Notes: generated by a model not told the origin, from the letters alone. Shown: positions 1-5,934, numbered from the stretch's first letter. The stretch: DNA of 6,913 bases from an uncultured Lachnospiraceae bacterium (GCA_945492935.1 CALYVE010000088.1:1-6913); one strand, 5' to 3'. Numbers and translations are program-made.

Positions 1-2
1 CA

Positions 3-1085
3 CATCAGAGAAATGATGTTGCAAGTAAGGTCATGCTGGTTACAAACACGGTGCAGTACGGTTTGCAATTTGTTACGGTAGCCGTTTTCAAGGATTACTA
101 CATGTATCTTGTTGTTGCAATTATCACACAGATTGTGACAAATATTGTAACGGCATATTTTGCCAAGAAAATGTACCCGGATTACAATCCGGAAGGAGAG
201 CTTCCGCCGGAACGAATTAAAACAATTAACGGACGAATTAAGGATTTGTTCCTTATGAAATTCGGTGTCGTTGTTGTTTCATCAGCAGACTCGATTGTCA
301 TTTCGGCATTTCTTGGTCTTACCATGGTTGGTATTTATAATAACTATTACTATATTTTGACAGCGGTATTTGGCATTGTGAAGGTTGTATTTGATTCTTG
401 TACAGCCGGCATTGGCAACAGTATTCTTGTCGAAACCGAGGAGAAAAACTATGCGGACCTGAAGAAACTTACGTTTCTTGTTATGTGGATGATCGGTTTT
501 TGCAGTGTTTGTCTGCTTTGTTTGTATCAGCCTTTTATGAAGCTGTGGGGTAGTCTTGCAAATGGAAATTATATGCTTGATTATACAGCCGTTGTCTGTC
601 TTGTGTTGTATTTCTATTTGGATCGTGCAATGCAGCTTTTGATTACGTACAAGGATGCTGCCGGTATTTGGCATACAGATCGTTTTCGCCCGCTTGTGAC
701 TGCACTTGCAAATTTAATTATGAATATTATTCTTGTTCAGATTATTGGACTGAATGGTGTAATGCTTTCGACAGTGCTTTCAATTCTTCTTATCGGTATG
801 CCTTGGATTATTCGCAATCTGTTTAAGGAATTGTTTAAACGCGATGCAAAAGAATATGTTGTCTCACTTCTTATTTATACAGCTGTGACTGCCGTTATTT
901 CTGTCTGCTGCATTTTTCTGTGTGATTTAGTTCCGGAAATGGGTCGCGGTGGAATCATATCATTAATCATAAAGGGTGTTATTTGTGTCGTTGTTGCAAA
1001 TGCTATGTATGTGTTGTTCTATTTCAAAACAAAATCATTTGCAGATACAAAACAGATTGTAAAGAGAATTATAAAACGCGGATAA
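3..1085 (+). CDS. Polysaccharide flippase (Wzx/MOP type), 5'-truncated
   Basis: This integral membrane protein probably flips lipid-linked polysaccharide repeat units across the cytoplasmic membrane (oligosaccharide flippase group of the MOP exporter superfamily). The reading frame is open from base 3, upstream of the first ATG at 33, and begins HQRNDVASKVM. An RND-x-x-SK motif is familiar in clostridial flippases, so the true start lies outside the window. About 360 residues are present against roughly 480-510 for the family, so about a third of the N-terminal half is missing. I count some 8-10 hydrophobic segments, for example around 8-40, 75-125, 147-170, 185-205, 220-262, 278-300 and 310-335 counted from the ATG at 33. 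A basic C-terminus (IVKRIIKRG) is consistent with a cytosolic tail. A terminator follows at once, so this closes a surface polysaccharide locus lying to the left. The family is fairly sure; the substrate is unknown. Confidence 0.82.
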   Translation, partial: HQRNDVASKVMLVTNTVQYGLQFVTVAVFKDYYMYLVVAIITQIVTNIVTAYFAKKMYPDYNPEGELPPERIKTINGRIKDLFLMKFGVVVVSSADSIVISAFLGLTMVGIYNNYYYILTAVFGIVKVVFDSCTAGIGNSILVETEEKNYADLKKLTFLVMWMIGFCSVCLLCLYQPFMKLWGSLANGNYMLDYTAVVCLVLYFYLDRAMQLLITYKDAAGIWHTDRFRPLVTALANLIMNIILVQIIGLNGVMLSTVLSILLIGMPWIIRNLFKELFKRDAKEYVVSLLIYTAVTAVISVCCIFLCDLVPEMGRGGIISLIIKGVICVVVANAMYVLFYFKTKSFADTKQIVKRIIKRG

Positions 1086-1120
1086 GAAAAAGACCTGCAT
1101 AGCGTAGGTCTTCTTTCTAT
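1086..1120 (+). terminator. Rho-independent terminator after flippase gene
   Basis: AAGACCT (1090-1096) pairs with AGGTCTT (1106-1112). Two further pairs (G-T, C-G) close a 5-base loop, and a GAAA/TTTC extension is possible across one unpaired C. A pyrimidine-rich tail (TTCTTTCTATT) follows. The T-tract is interrupted, so efficiency may be moderate. It lies between the flippase stop codon and the Shine-Dalgarno site AAAGGAG (1124-1130) of the next gene, and so separates the two units. Confidence 0.75.
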
Positions 1121-1135
1121 TAAAAAGGAGTCATT

Positions 1136-1852
1136 ATGGCAAAGTTACGGTTAGATAAATTTTTGGCAGATGCAGGCCTGGGCACACGGAGTGAAGTGAA
1201 AAAACTGGTGCGAAGCGGACGTGTTGCGCTCGACGGAACCATTTGTAAACAGGCGGATGCAAAGGTTGAAACAAAACAGATGGAGGTTTGCGTTGACGGA
1301 AGGGTGATTTCGTATGCAGAAGTATCCTATTATATGTTGCACAAGCCGGCTGGGGTTGTGTCTGCGACAGCAGATACGAGGGATAAAACAGTTCTTGATT
1401 TGATTACGGAAGAAAAACGCAGAGATTTGTTTCCGGTTGGGCGTTTGGATAAGGATACAGAAGGACTTCTTCTTATTACGAATGACGGAAAACTTGCCAA
1501 TCGACTGCTTGCACCGGGTAAGCATGTGGAGAAGTGTTATTATGCAAGAATAAACGGACTTGTTACGAAAGATGTTGTGCAAAGATTTGCCGAGGGTGTC
1601 GATATAGGAGATGAGAAACTTACATTGCCGGCGAAGCTTACAATTCTTACGGCACAACAATCGGAAAGTGAGATTGAGATTGTAATTACAGAGGGAAGAT
1701 ACCACCAGATAAAAAGAATGTTTGAGGCGGTAGGTTTGTCGGTTTTGTATTTGAAACGACTCCGTATGGGAAAACTTGTATTGGATGAAACGCTGCCTTG
1801 TGGAAGCTATCGTGAATTGACGCAACAGGAAATAGACGCATTATACGAATAG
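1136..1852 (+). CDS. rsuA: RsuA-family rRNA pseudouridine synthase
   Basis: The product probably converts one uridine of ribosomal RNA to pseudouridine; in E. coli RsuA the target is U516 of 16S rRNA. At 238 residues it is close to E. coli RsuA (231). An N-terminal S4 RNA-binding domain covers about residues 3-50 (LRLDKFLADAGLGTRSE). The catalytic domain opens with MLHKPAGVVSAT (67-78). It contains the catalytic-aspartate motif GRLDKDTEGLL (102-112, Asp105) and the late motif EGRYHQIKRMF (186-196). The last motif and the sequence after it resemble RsuA more than RluB or RluF, but family members are easily confused, so the exact target base is inferred. The start is clear: AAAGGAG at 1124-1130 sits five bases before ATG. 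The stop codon lies one base from the stop of the converging gene, and no separate terminator is visible. Confidence 0.9.
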   Translation: MAKLRLDKFLADAGLGTRSEVKKLVRSGRVALDGTICKQADAKVETKQMEVCVDGRVISYAEVSYYMLHKPAGVVSATADTRDKTVLDLITEEKRRDLFPVGRLDKDTEGLLLITNDGKLANRLLAPGKHVEKCYYARINGLVTKDVVQRFAEGVDIGDEKLTLPAKLTILTAQQSESEIEIVITEGRYHQIKRMFEAVGLSVLYLKRLRMGKLVLDETLPCGSYRELTQQEIDALYE

Positions 1853-1853
1853 A

Positions 1854-3122
1854 TTATGCGTAGTTGTTGAACATCAGACCGCTATAATTGGATTGTGTAT
1901 AGGTAGTACCGGACTTGTTCGTTGTATCCGGATAAGAAACCATTGTCTTGTTGATGTATGCCATTGGATCAAGGGAAAGCCGTCTTGTTACAAGGGCAAT
2001 GTCCTTTTTGATGGTAGAAGAATCGCAAAATAACGAAGAGAAGCTGCCATTCTCGATGCTTTCGGAAAAAAGTGGCTCTTCTGTCAGAATGAGTCCCTTA
2101 TCGTCAATGGAAAGTCCAACCTTTGCGAATTCTTCTTTGTGCGATGCTGTAATACGAGAAATATCATTATATAAATTGCGACTTCCTATCCGCGTGTCAG
2201 TGTCCTGCTCCGAAAGCCTTACGAGGCTGTTGTAGGCTTCGATGAACTGTTCGGCCTGTTCTTTTGCAACTGTACTATCCGCAAGAAATCGCACGCTAAC
2301 AGGCTTTTCGGATGTTGCGTGAAAGTCAAGTTCAATTGCCTGATTGATGGATATATGATTCGATGAGGAAGTATGTTCTTCCCCATTGATTGTAAAGCGT
2401 GAGTTCGTTGGCGTGATGCTGACATTGTTCAGTCCGTATGCTGCGACGATACCCATACCGCTTGTCGTGTCTGACAATGAAAACTGCAAATTACCATCCT
2501 CGTTTGTTTCACCTGTGGCAGTAGAAGAAAGCATGAGGGCTACGAGATTATTCTCATGCAAAACAGAAGCATTCACATCAATGTTTCGATTATTTATATA
2601 AGTAGAAAGCGTATTAAAAATTGTTTCGTTTGTATCGTTTGGTTCTACCGTAAGAGCAAAGTGTGCTTTTGCGTGAGTTGTCTCTATGTCGAATCCGTAA
2701 ACACCCGGAAAAAGATCGGAGTGTTGGGAAGATACATAGTTTCCGACATTGCTCTGTTCGGTTGCAAGAGAATCAATCCGGATGAGAAGCTCACTCGGAA
2801 GCTCTGTTTGCTTGTGAGAACGGAAACCGCCGGATACAATGTCTTCGTTTTCGCTAAAAATGACTTTTTTGGAATAAATGGCACTTGAGGCATCCTGAAA
2901 ACTTTCGGACACATCCTGCAGGGAAATAGCAGCTTCTTTAATGTTGATCATGCGAGCCTGCTTTGTATCTGACAAAGAGAGCATAAAAAGCGGAGACTGC
3001 TTATTATAGCGTGCCATGTTTGTATAGACCTCTTTTAAGGCAGAGGATTTGTGTGTTGTATTTCGTTTTTTTGGCGAAAGCTCCATGCTTAAGTGATTAT
3101 ATACCGCTGAACCGATTTGCAT
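1854..3122 (-). CDS. FliD-like (flagellar capping-like) protein, orphan
   Basis: This 422-residue protein has FliD/hook-associated-protein-2 features but no flagellar neighbours. Residues about 151-205 resemble the flagellin hook IN motif (FALTVEPNDTNETIFNTLS, later LMLSSTATGE). Residues 239-260 (SRFTINGEEHTSSSNHISIN) match the FliD 'ftvNG-x-x-x-x-SSN' segment. Residues 290-300 (AEQFIEAYNSL) and 335-352 (VGLSIDDKGLILTEEPLF) match the FliD C-terminal region. The usual FliD N-terminus is absent; instead there is a polar segment with SALKEVYTNMARYNKQSPLF (27-46). No signal peptide or membrane span is seen, and there is a single cysteine (366). The protein ends in an aromatic motif, YSGLMFNNYA. 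The start is secure: a perfect AGGAGG lies 8-10 bases upstream on the minus strand (complement of about 3131-3137). It could be a secreted filament cap, a divergent FliD paralogue or a repurposed structural protein. Homology is moderately sure; function is unknown. Confidence 0.6.
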   Translation of the reverse strand: MQIGSAVYNHLSMELSPKKRNTTHKSSALKEVYTNMARYNKQSPLFMLSLSDTKQARMINIKEAAISLQDVSESFQDASSAIYSKKVIFSENEDIVSGGFRSHKQTELPSELLIRIDSLATEQSNVGNYVSSQHSDLFPGVYGFDIETTHAKAHFALTVEPNDTNETIFNTLSTYINNRNIDVNASVLHENNLVALMLSSTATGETNEDGNLQFSLSDTTSGMGIVAAYGLNNVSITPTNSRFTINGEEHTSSSNHISINQAIELDFHATSEKPVSVRFLADSTVAKEQAEQFIEAYNSLVRLSEQDTDTRIGSRNLYNDISRITASHKEEFAKVGLSIDDKGLILTEEPLFSESIENGSFSSLFCDSSTIKKDIALVTRRLSLDPMAYINKTMVSYPDTTNKSGTTYTQSNYSGLMFNNYA

Positions 3123-3196
3123 AGACAGATCCTCCTTTCCCTTAAATGTGAGTGTGTTTATAATAAATCTATAGCAAATTATAGATATACATAATA

Positions 3197-3225
3197 ATTA
3201 TATAATATCTATATGGAAACGTCCA
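3197..3225 (-). promoter_or_regulatory. Candidate promoter of the FliD-like gene
   Basis: Read on the minus strand, TGGACG (3225-3220) is followed by a 17-base spacer and a perfect TATAAT (3202-3197). This gives a vegetative sigma-type promoter about 75 bases before the start codon. The -35 matches consensus at four of six positions. The region is very AT-rich, so other -10 boxes are possible, including TATAAT at 3183-3178 inside the shared 13-bp motif. I see no sigma-28 (flagellar) promoter of the GCCGATAA type. Confidence 0.45.
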
Positions 3226-3228
3226 TAT
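3211..3228. repeat. 18-bp inverted repeat, candidate operator
   Basis: ATATGGA (3211-3217) and TCCATAT (3222-3228) form a perfect 7-bp inverted repeat around AACG. It overlaps the proposed -35 box of the FliD-like gene on the minus strand, a common place for a repressor site. No regulator gene is in view, so operator function is inference. Confidence 0.4.
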
Positions 3229-3280
3229 TTTTTCGAGAAGATTAATAGAAAGAATTATGATAACTTTCTTTAGATTTTTC

Positions 3281-3309
3281 TTGACAATAAGCCTTCTGTT
3301 TGTTAATCT
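3281..3309 (+). promoter_or_regulatory. Promoter of the rpmG-secE-nusG-rplK-rplA operon
   Basis: A perfect -35 box TTGACA (3281-3286) is followed by a 17-base spacer and TAATCT (3304-3309). The -10 is weak by itself but has an extended TG at 3301-3302. Transcription would start near 3316, giving a leader of about 64 bases that includes a run of nine T (3331-3339) and a weak AGGG/CCCT hairpin (3325-3328 with 3343-3346). TATAGT at 3309-3314 is a better -10 by sequence but would need a 22-base spacer. Confidence 0.65.
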
Positions 3310-3379
3310 ATAGTTTGCGATGAAAGGGTCTTTTTTTTTATGCCCTAAAATCAGTAATTAAAAATGGAGGTGGAAGGTT

Positions 3380-3529
3380 GTGCGTGTTAAAATAACATTG
3401 GCATGTCAGGATTGTAAACAGCGTAACTACAATATGACAAAGGATAAGAAGACACACCCTGACAGAATGGAAACAAAGAAATATTGTAGATTCTGTAAGG
3501 CACATACGATGCATAAGGAAACAAAGTAA
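3380..3529 (+). CDS. rpmG: 50S ribosomal protein L33, zinc-binding form (GTG start)
   Basis: This is a small protein of the large ribosomal subunit near the E site. The 49-residue product has the expected length and the C+ zinc-ribbon pattern: C9-x-x-C12 (ACQDCKQRN) and C36-x-x-C39 (YCRFCKAHT). The start is a GTG, giving MRVKITLACQDC. GGAGG at 3366-3370, nine bases upstream, supports it, and there is no in-frame ATG at the right place. It is the first gene of the operon, with secE 58 bases downstream. The cysteine-containing form is the zinc-requiring paralogue; many Firmicutes also carry a cysteine-free copy expressed under zinc shortage, which is not in this window. Confidence 0.95.
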   Translation: MRVKITLACQDCKQRNYNMTKDKKTHPDRMETKKYCRFCKAHTMHKETK

Positions 3530-3587
3530 TCGGTATTTGTATGGCAGGCTGTGACATGCCGTCGCGGTCTGAAAAAGGAGTAAGTAT

Positions 3588-3797
3588 ATGTCAAACAAAC
3601 AGGAGACATCATCACCTGCTCTTAAGAGAAGCTGGTTTCAGGAGCTCAAGGGAGAATTTTCTAAGATTACCTGGCCTTCAAAGGATTCTTTGAAGAAGCG
3701 TTCGGTAGCAGTACTTATCATTGCTGTTCTCTTAGGATTTTTAATCGCCGGTATTGATTGGGCTTTACAGATTGGTTTATCTTATATTGTTGGTTAG
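3588..3797 (+). CDS. secE: Preprotein translocase subunit SecE
   Basis: SecE is an essential small subunit of the SecYEG membrane channel, which exports proteins and inserts membrane proteins. The 69-residue product is the short, single-span form usual in Gram-positive bacteria. The amphipathic signature FQELKGEFSKITWPSKDSL lies at 17-35, with the conserved W-P at 29-30. One transmembrane helix follows at about 39-66. AAAAAGGAG ends eight bases before the ATG. The gap to nusG is only 12 bases, the classic secE-nusG arrangement, and suggests translational coupling. Confidence 0.96.
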   Translation: MSNKQETSSPALKRSWFQELKGEFSKITWPSKDSLKKRSVAVLIIAVLLGFLIAGIDWALQIGLSYIVG

Positions 3798-3809
3798 GTA
3801 GGTGAATTT

Positions 3810-4385
3810 ATGTCAGAAATGGAAATGGAAGCTGCATTACAGACAGCCGCAGAAGAGTCCGCATCGCAGGCGGGCGAGGCAAAATGGTATGTAGCACATA
3901 CCTACTCAGGTTATGAGAACAAAGTAAAGAATGATATCGAGAAGACAATTGAAAACAGAAAGCTTCAGGATCAGATTCTTGAAGTTGCAGTACCTGTTCA
4001 AGATGTTGTAGAAGTTAAGAACGGTGTTAAGAAAACTGTTTCAAGAAAGTTGTTTCCGGGTTATGTATTGCTTAATATGTATATGAATGATGTTACATGG
4101 TACATTGTTCGTAATACAAGAGGCGTTACAGGATTTGTAGGTCCCGAGTCAAAGCCGGTTCCTCTTACAGAGAGTGAAATGCGTACACTTGGCATTAATG
4201 TCAAGGAGGTTCATATCGATGTAGAGGTTGGTGACATGATTAAGGTTGTTACCGGTGCTTGGGAAGGTAACAGTGGCGAAATCAAGTCGATTAACGAAGG
4301 TAAGCAGACTGTTACGATTGAAGTGGACATCTTTGGTCGTGCAACATCTGTAGAGATTGGTTTCTCAGATATTCAGAAAATGTAA
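3810..4385 (+). CDS. nusG: Transcription termination/antitermination factor NusG
   Basis: NusG binds RNA polymerase through its NGN domain and modulates pausing, termination and coupling. The product has 191 residues. An acidic N-terminal extension (1-23) precedes the NGN domain (about 24-130), with KWYVAHTYSGYENKV at 25-39, KLFPGYVLL at 80-88 and NTRGVTGFVG at 102-111. A C-terminal KOW domain starts at VGDMIKVVTGAWEGNSGEI (140-158). The usual 'GPF...G' KOW loop is GAWEGNSG here, which I suspect is normal for this clade. GGTAGGTG, between the secE stop and the ATG, serves as ribosome-binding site. NusG closes the first half of the operon; a structured leader separates it from rplK. Confidence 0.96.
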   Translation: MSEMEMEAALQTAAEESASQAGEAKWYVAHTYSGYENKVKNDIEKTIENRKLQDQILEVAVPVQDVVEVKNGVKKTVSRKLFPGYVLLNMYMNDVTWYIVRNTRGVTGFVGPESKPVPLTESEMRTLGINVKEVHIDVEVGDMIKVVTGAWEGNSGEIKSINEGKQTVTIEVDIFGRATSVEIGFSDIQKM

Positions 4386-4389
4386 CAAA

Positions 4390-4447
4390 CAGTTCGGCCG
4401 GAATTGTTCTGTTCGCAGAGCACCGAACTGACACAGTTTTTTCTGTG
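4390..4447 (+). promoter_or_regulatory. Structured rplK leader, candidate attenuator
   Basis: In the 97-base nusG-rplK gap, CAGTTCGG (4390-4397) pairs with CCGAACTG (4423-4430). Inside it, TGTTCTG (4405-4411) pairs with CAGAGCA (4416-4422) around a TTCG loop, so a 15-bp stem forms with one 7-base bulge. A T6 run (4437-4442) follows, six bases after the stem. Two competing small hairpins are visible: AACTG-ACA-CAGTT (4426-4438) running straight into the T-tract, and CACAG/CTGTG (4432-4447), which traps the T-tract in its loop. This may be a partial terminator or attenuator between nusG and rplK. No good promoter is seen here. Confidence 0.5.
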
Positions 4448-4482
4448 GCATGATTCCATCAGATTTAGGAGGTACGCTAATC

Positions 4483-4908
4483 ATGGCGAAAAAAGTAGAA
4501 GGATATATCAAATTACAGATTCCTGCAGGAAAGGCAACACCTGCACCACCTGTTGGTCCTGCACTTGGACAGCACGGTGTTAACATTGTACAGTTCACAA
4601 AAGAGTTTAATGCAAGAACTGCAGATCAGGGCGATTTAATCATCCCTGTAGTAATTACAGTTTATGCAGATAAGAGCTTTAGCTTTATCACAAAGACTCC
4701 ACCAGCAGCAGTATTACTTAAGAAGGCGTGCGGCCTTAAGAGTGCTTCTGCCGTTCCTAACAAGACAAAGGTGGCAAAGATTTCAAAGGCTAAGGTTCAG
4801 GAAATCGCTGAGCTTAAGATGCCGGACTTGAACGCTGCATCCCTTGAGGCTGCTATGAGCATGATCGCAGGTACAGCACGTTCAATGGGTATCGAAGTAG
4901 TAGATTAA
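4483..4908 (+). CDS. rplK: 50S ribosomal protein L11
   Basis: L11 binds the GTPase-associated centre of 23S rRNA and helps translation factors and the stringent factor RelA work. The product has 141 residues, the family's normal length. The N-terminal domain has the proline-rich LQIPAGKATPAPPVGPALG (11-29) and GVNIVQF (32-38). The C-terminal rRNA-binding domain follows FITKTPPAAVLLKKA (68-82) and ends TARSMGIEVVD. The start at 4483 is chosen because AGGAGG (4467-4472) lies ten bases upstream and the protein begins with the canonical MAKKV. An upstream in-frame ATG at 4450 would add eleven foreign residues and lies before the ribosome-binding site. The gene is followed by the L1-binding RNA site and rplA. 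Confidence 0.97.
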   Translation: MAKKVEGYIKLQIPAGKATPAPPVGPALGQHGVNIVQFTKEFNARTADQGDLIIPVVITVYADKSFSFITKTPPAAVLLKKACGLKSASAVPNKTKVAKISKAKVQEIAELKMPDLNAASLEAAMSMIAGTARSMGIEVVD

Positions 4909-4926
4909 TTTAGCGACAGAAAGATA

Positions 4927-5000
4927 GCGCAAAGGCGCGTTTGTTATCCGATAGACGGATAACGAAGTGGGAGGGTCGCAACCGATAATACCACAGGAGG
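4927..5000 (+). promoter_or_regulatory. L1-binding mRNA operator (23S rRNA mimic) before rplA
   Basis: In the rplK-rplA gap, GTGGGAGG (4967-4974) and CGATAATACCAC (4983-4994) reproduce the two strands of the L1-binding region of 23S rRNA (helices 76-77), where GGTGGGAGGC faces GAAATACCACC. GTGG (4967-4970) pairs with CCAC (4991-4994), and GGT/ACC closes an inner CGCA loop (4974-4983). The Shine-Dalgarno AGGAGG (4995-5000) begins one base after the site, so bound L1 should block rplA translation. Two hairpins stand just upstream: GCGC-AAAG-GCGC (4927-4938) and a perfect 8-bp stem GTTATCCG/CGGATAAC with loop ATAGA (4943-4963). L1 autoregulation by rRNA mimicry is established in other bacteria and archaea; its action here is inferred from the sequence match. 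Confidence 0.8.
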
Positions 5001-5010
5001 TTTTTTTAGA

Positions 5011-5700
5011 ATGAAAAAAGGTAAAAGATATTTAGAAGCTGCAAAGCTTATTGAAAAATCAAGTGTTTATGACTTAGAAGAGGCTGTATCTCTCGTTAAG
5101 AAGTCAGCTAGCGCAAAGTTTGACGAGACAATCGAAGCACATCTTAGACTTGGTGTTGATGGACGTCATGCAGACCAGCAGGTTCGTGGTGCTGTAGTTC
5201 TTCCACACGGTACAGGTAAGAAGGTTCGTGTTCTTGTATTTGCAAAGGGTGACAAGGTAGACGAGGCTCTTGCTGCCGGTGCAGATTTCGCCGGTGGAGA
5301 TGAGCTCGTACCAAAGATCCAGAACGATGGATGGTTAGACTTTGATGTTGTTGTAGCTACACCGGATATGATGGGTGTTGTTGGTCGTCTCGGACGTGTT
5401 CTCGGACCAAAGGGCTTAATGCCAAACCCGAAGGCCGGTACTGTAACAATGGACGTTACAAAGGCTGTTAACGACATTAAGGCCGGTAAGATTGAGTACA
5501 GACTTGATAAGTCAAATATTATCCATGTGCCAATTGGAAAGGCTTCTTTCACAGAGGAGCAGTTAGCAGACAACTTCCAGACTTTAATTGATGCTGTTGT
5601 AAAGGCTAAGCCGGCTGCAGCAAAGGGACAGTATTTGAAGAGCGTAGTTATCACTTCAACAATGGGTCCTGGCGTAAAGCTTAATACTGCAAAGTACTAA
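5011..5700 (+). CDS. rplA: 50S ribosomal protein L1
   Basis: L1 forms the mobile stalk by the ribosomal E site and helps release deacylated tRNA; it is also a translational repressor of its own mRNA. The product has 229 residues, the usual length. Recognisable parts are MKKGKRYLEAAKLIEK (1-16), the RGAVVLPHGTGKKVRVLVFA stretch (59-78) and the family signature GRLGRVLGPKGLMPNPKAGT (125-144). The region around IEYRLDKSNIIHVPIGKASF (161-180) and the C-terminal TSTMGPGVKLNT are also typical. AGGAGG (4995-5000) lies ten bases before the ATG. The operon ends here with a strong terminator, so rplJ and rplL do not follow as they do in many Firmicutes. Confidence 0.97.
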   Translation: MKKGKRYLEAAKLIEKSSVYDLEEAVSLVKKSASAKFDETIEAHLRLGVDGRHADQQVRGAVVLPHGTGKKVRVLVFAKGDKVDEALAAGADFAGGDELVPKIQNDGWLDFDVVVATPDMMGVVGRLGRVLGPKGLMPNPKAGTVTMDVTKAVNDIKAGKIEYRLDKSNIIHVPIGKASFTEEQLADNFQTLIDAVVKAKPAAAKGQYLKSVVITSTMGPGVKLNTAKY

Positions 5701-5735
5701 GTCGCAGACTTACACTGTTACAATAGTATATAGAT

Positions 5736-5786
5736 AAGAGAGCATTACCAATGTCCAAGGATTGCGGGAATGCTCTCTTTTTTCTT
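5736..5786 (+). terminator. Strong intrinsic terminator ending the ribosomal operon
   Basis: AAGAGAGCATT (5736-5746) pairs perfectly with AATGCTCTCTT (5769-5779). Further CC/GG pairing and a TCC/GGA inner hairpin are possible in the 22-base apical region. A T6CTT tail starts at 5778. It lies 35 bases after the rplA stop codon. Confidence 0.93.
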
Positions 5787-5792
5787 GCATAG

Positions 5793-5934
5793 GATTCGGG
5801 TGTCAAAAGCCTCGTGTTCCAACATGTTCGGGCAGATTGCATAAATACAAACGTTTGCACAACGGAATGAAGACGTTTTTATTTGTGCAATTGCAAAGAT
5901 ACTGTATTAAAACGAGGGTTTTGACACCCAAATC
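5793..5934. mobile_element. 142-bp palindromic MITE-like element with target duplication
   Basis: The outer arms 5793-5815 and 5912-5934 are reverse complements at 21 of 23 positions; the left arm begins GATTCGGGTGTCAAAA and the right arm ends TTTTGACACCCAAATC. Inner arms 5836-5854 and 5873-5891 match at 17 of 19. Both arm pairs share the same centre (5863.5), so the whole element is one in-register imperfect palindrome, with 20-base unpaired stretches between the arms. TGCATAG occurs directly outside both ends (5786-5792 and 5935-5941), as expected of a 7-bp target-site duplication; the repeat can be read as 9 bp (TGCATAGGA). It has no coding capacity. It sits between the rplA terminator and the sfp promoter. 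Mobility and the helper transposase family are inferred and unassigned. Confidence 0.65.

Larger units (their letters stand above)
3174..3318. repeat. Pair of 13-bp motifs, one in each divergent transcription direction
   Basis: GCAAATTATAGAT at 3174-3186 and ATCTATAGTTTGC at 3306-3318 are reverse complements of each other at 12 of 13 positions. In its own transcription direction each gene therefore has ATCTATA(A/G)TTTGC near its start: the FliD-like gene on the minus strand and rpmG on the plus strand. The left copy also forms a 7-bp inverted repeat with its flank (3167-3173 with 3180-3186). Each copy contains a -10-like hexamer (TATAAT or TATAGT). They may be promoter parts, regulator sites or chance in AT-rich DNA. 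Confidence 0.4.

Noticed and set aside
1151..1825. Long minus-strand reading frame inside the rsuA-type gene
   Set aside because: It mirrors a well-supported pseudouridine synthase gene; its basic, Cys- and His-rich product has no family features or start signal.
3530..3587. Hairpin or tRNA between rpmG and secE
   Set aside because: Only a weak GGCA/TGCC pairing with a long loop is present, with no cloverleaf or T-tract.
3338..3615. Minus-strand reading frames over rpmG
   Set aside because: They are antisense shadows of a clear L33 gene, have no ribosome-binding site and show no recognisable protein.
4450..4482. Upstream in-frame ATG for rplK
   Set aside because: It precedes the AGGAGG site and would add eleven residues not found in L11; the ATG at 4483 fits the family start MAKKV.
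5166..5654. 162-codon minus-strand frame inside rplA
   Set aside because: It is a shadow of a highly expressed, strongly codon-biased gene; it has no ribosome-binding site.
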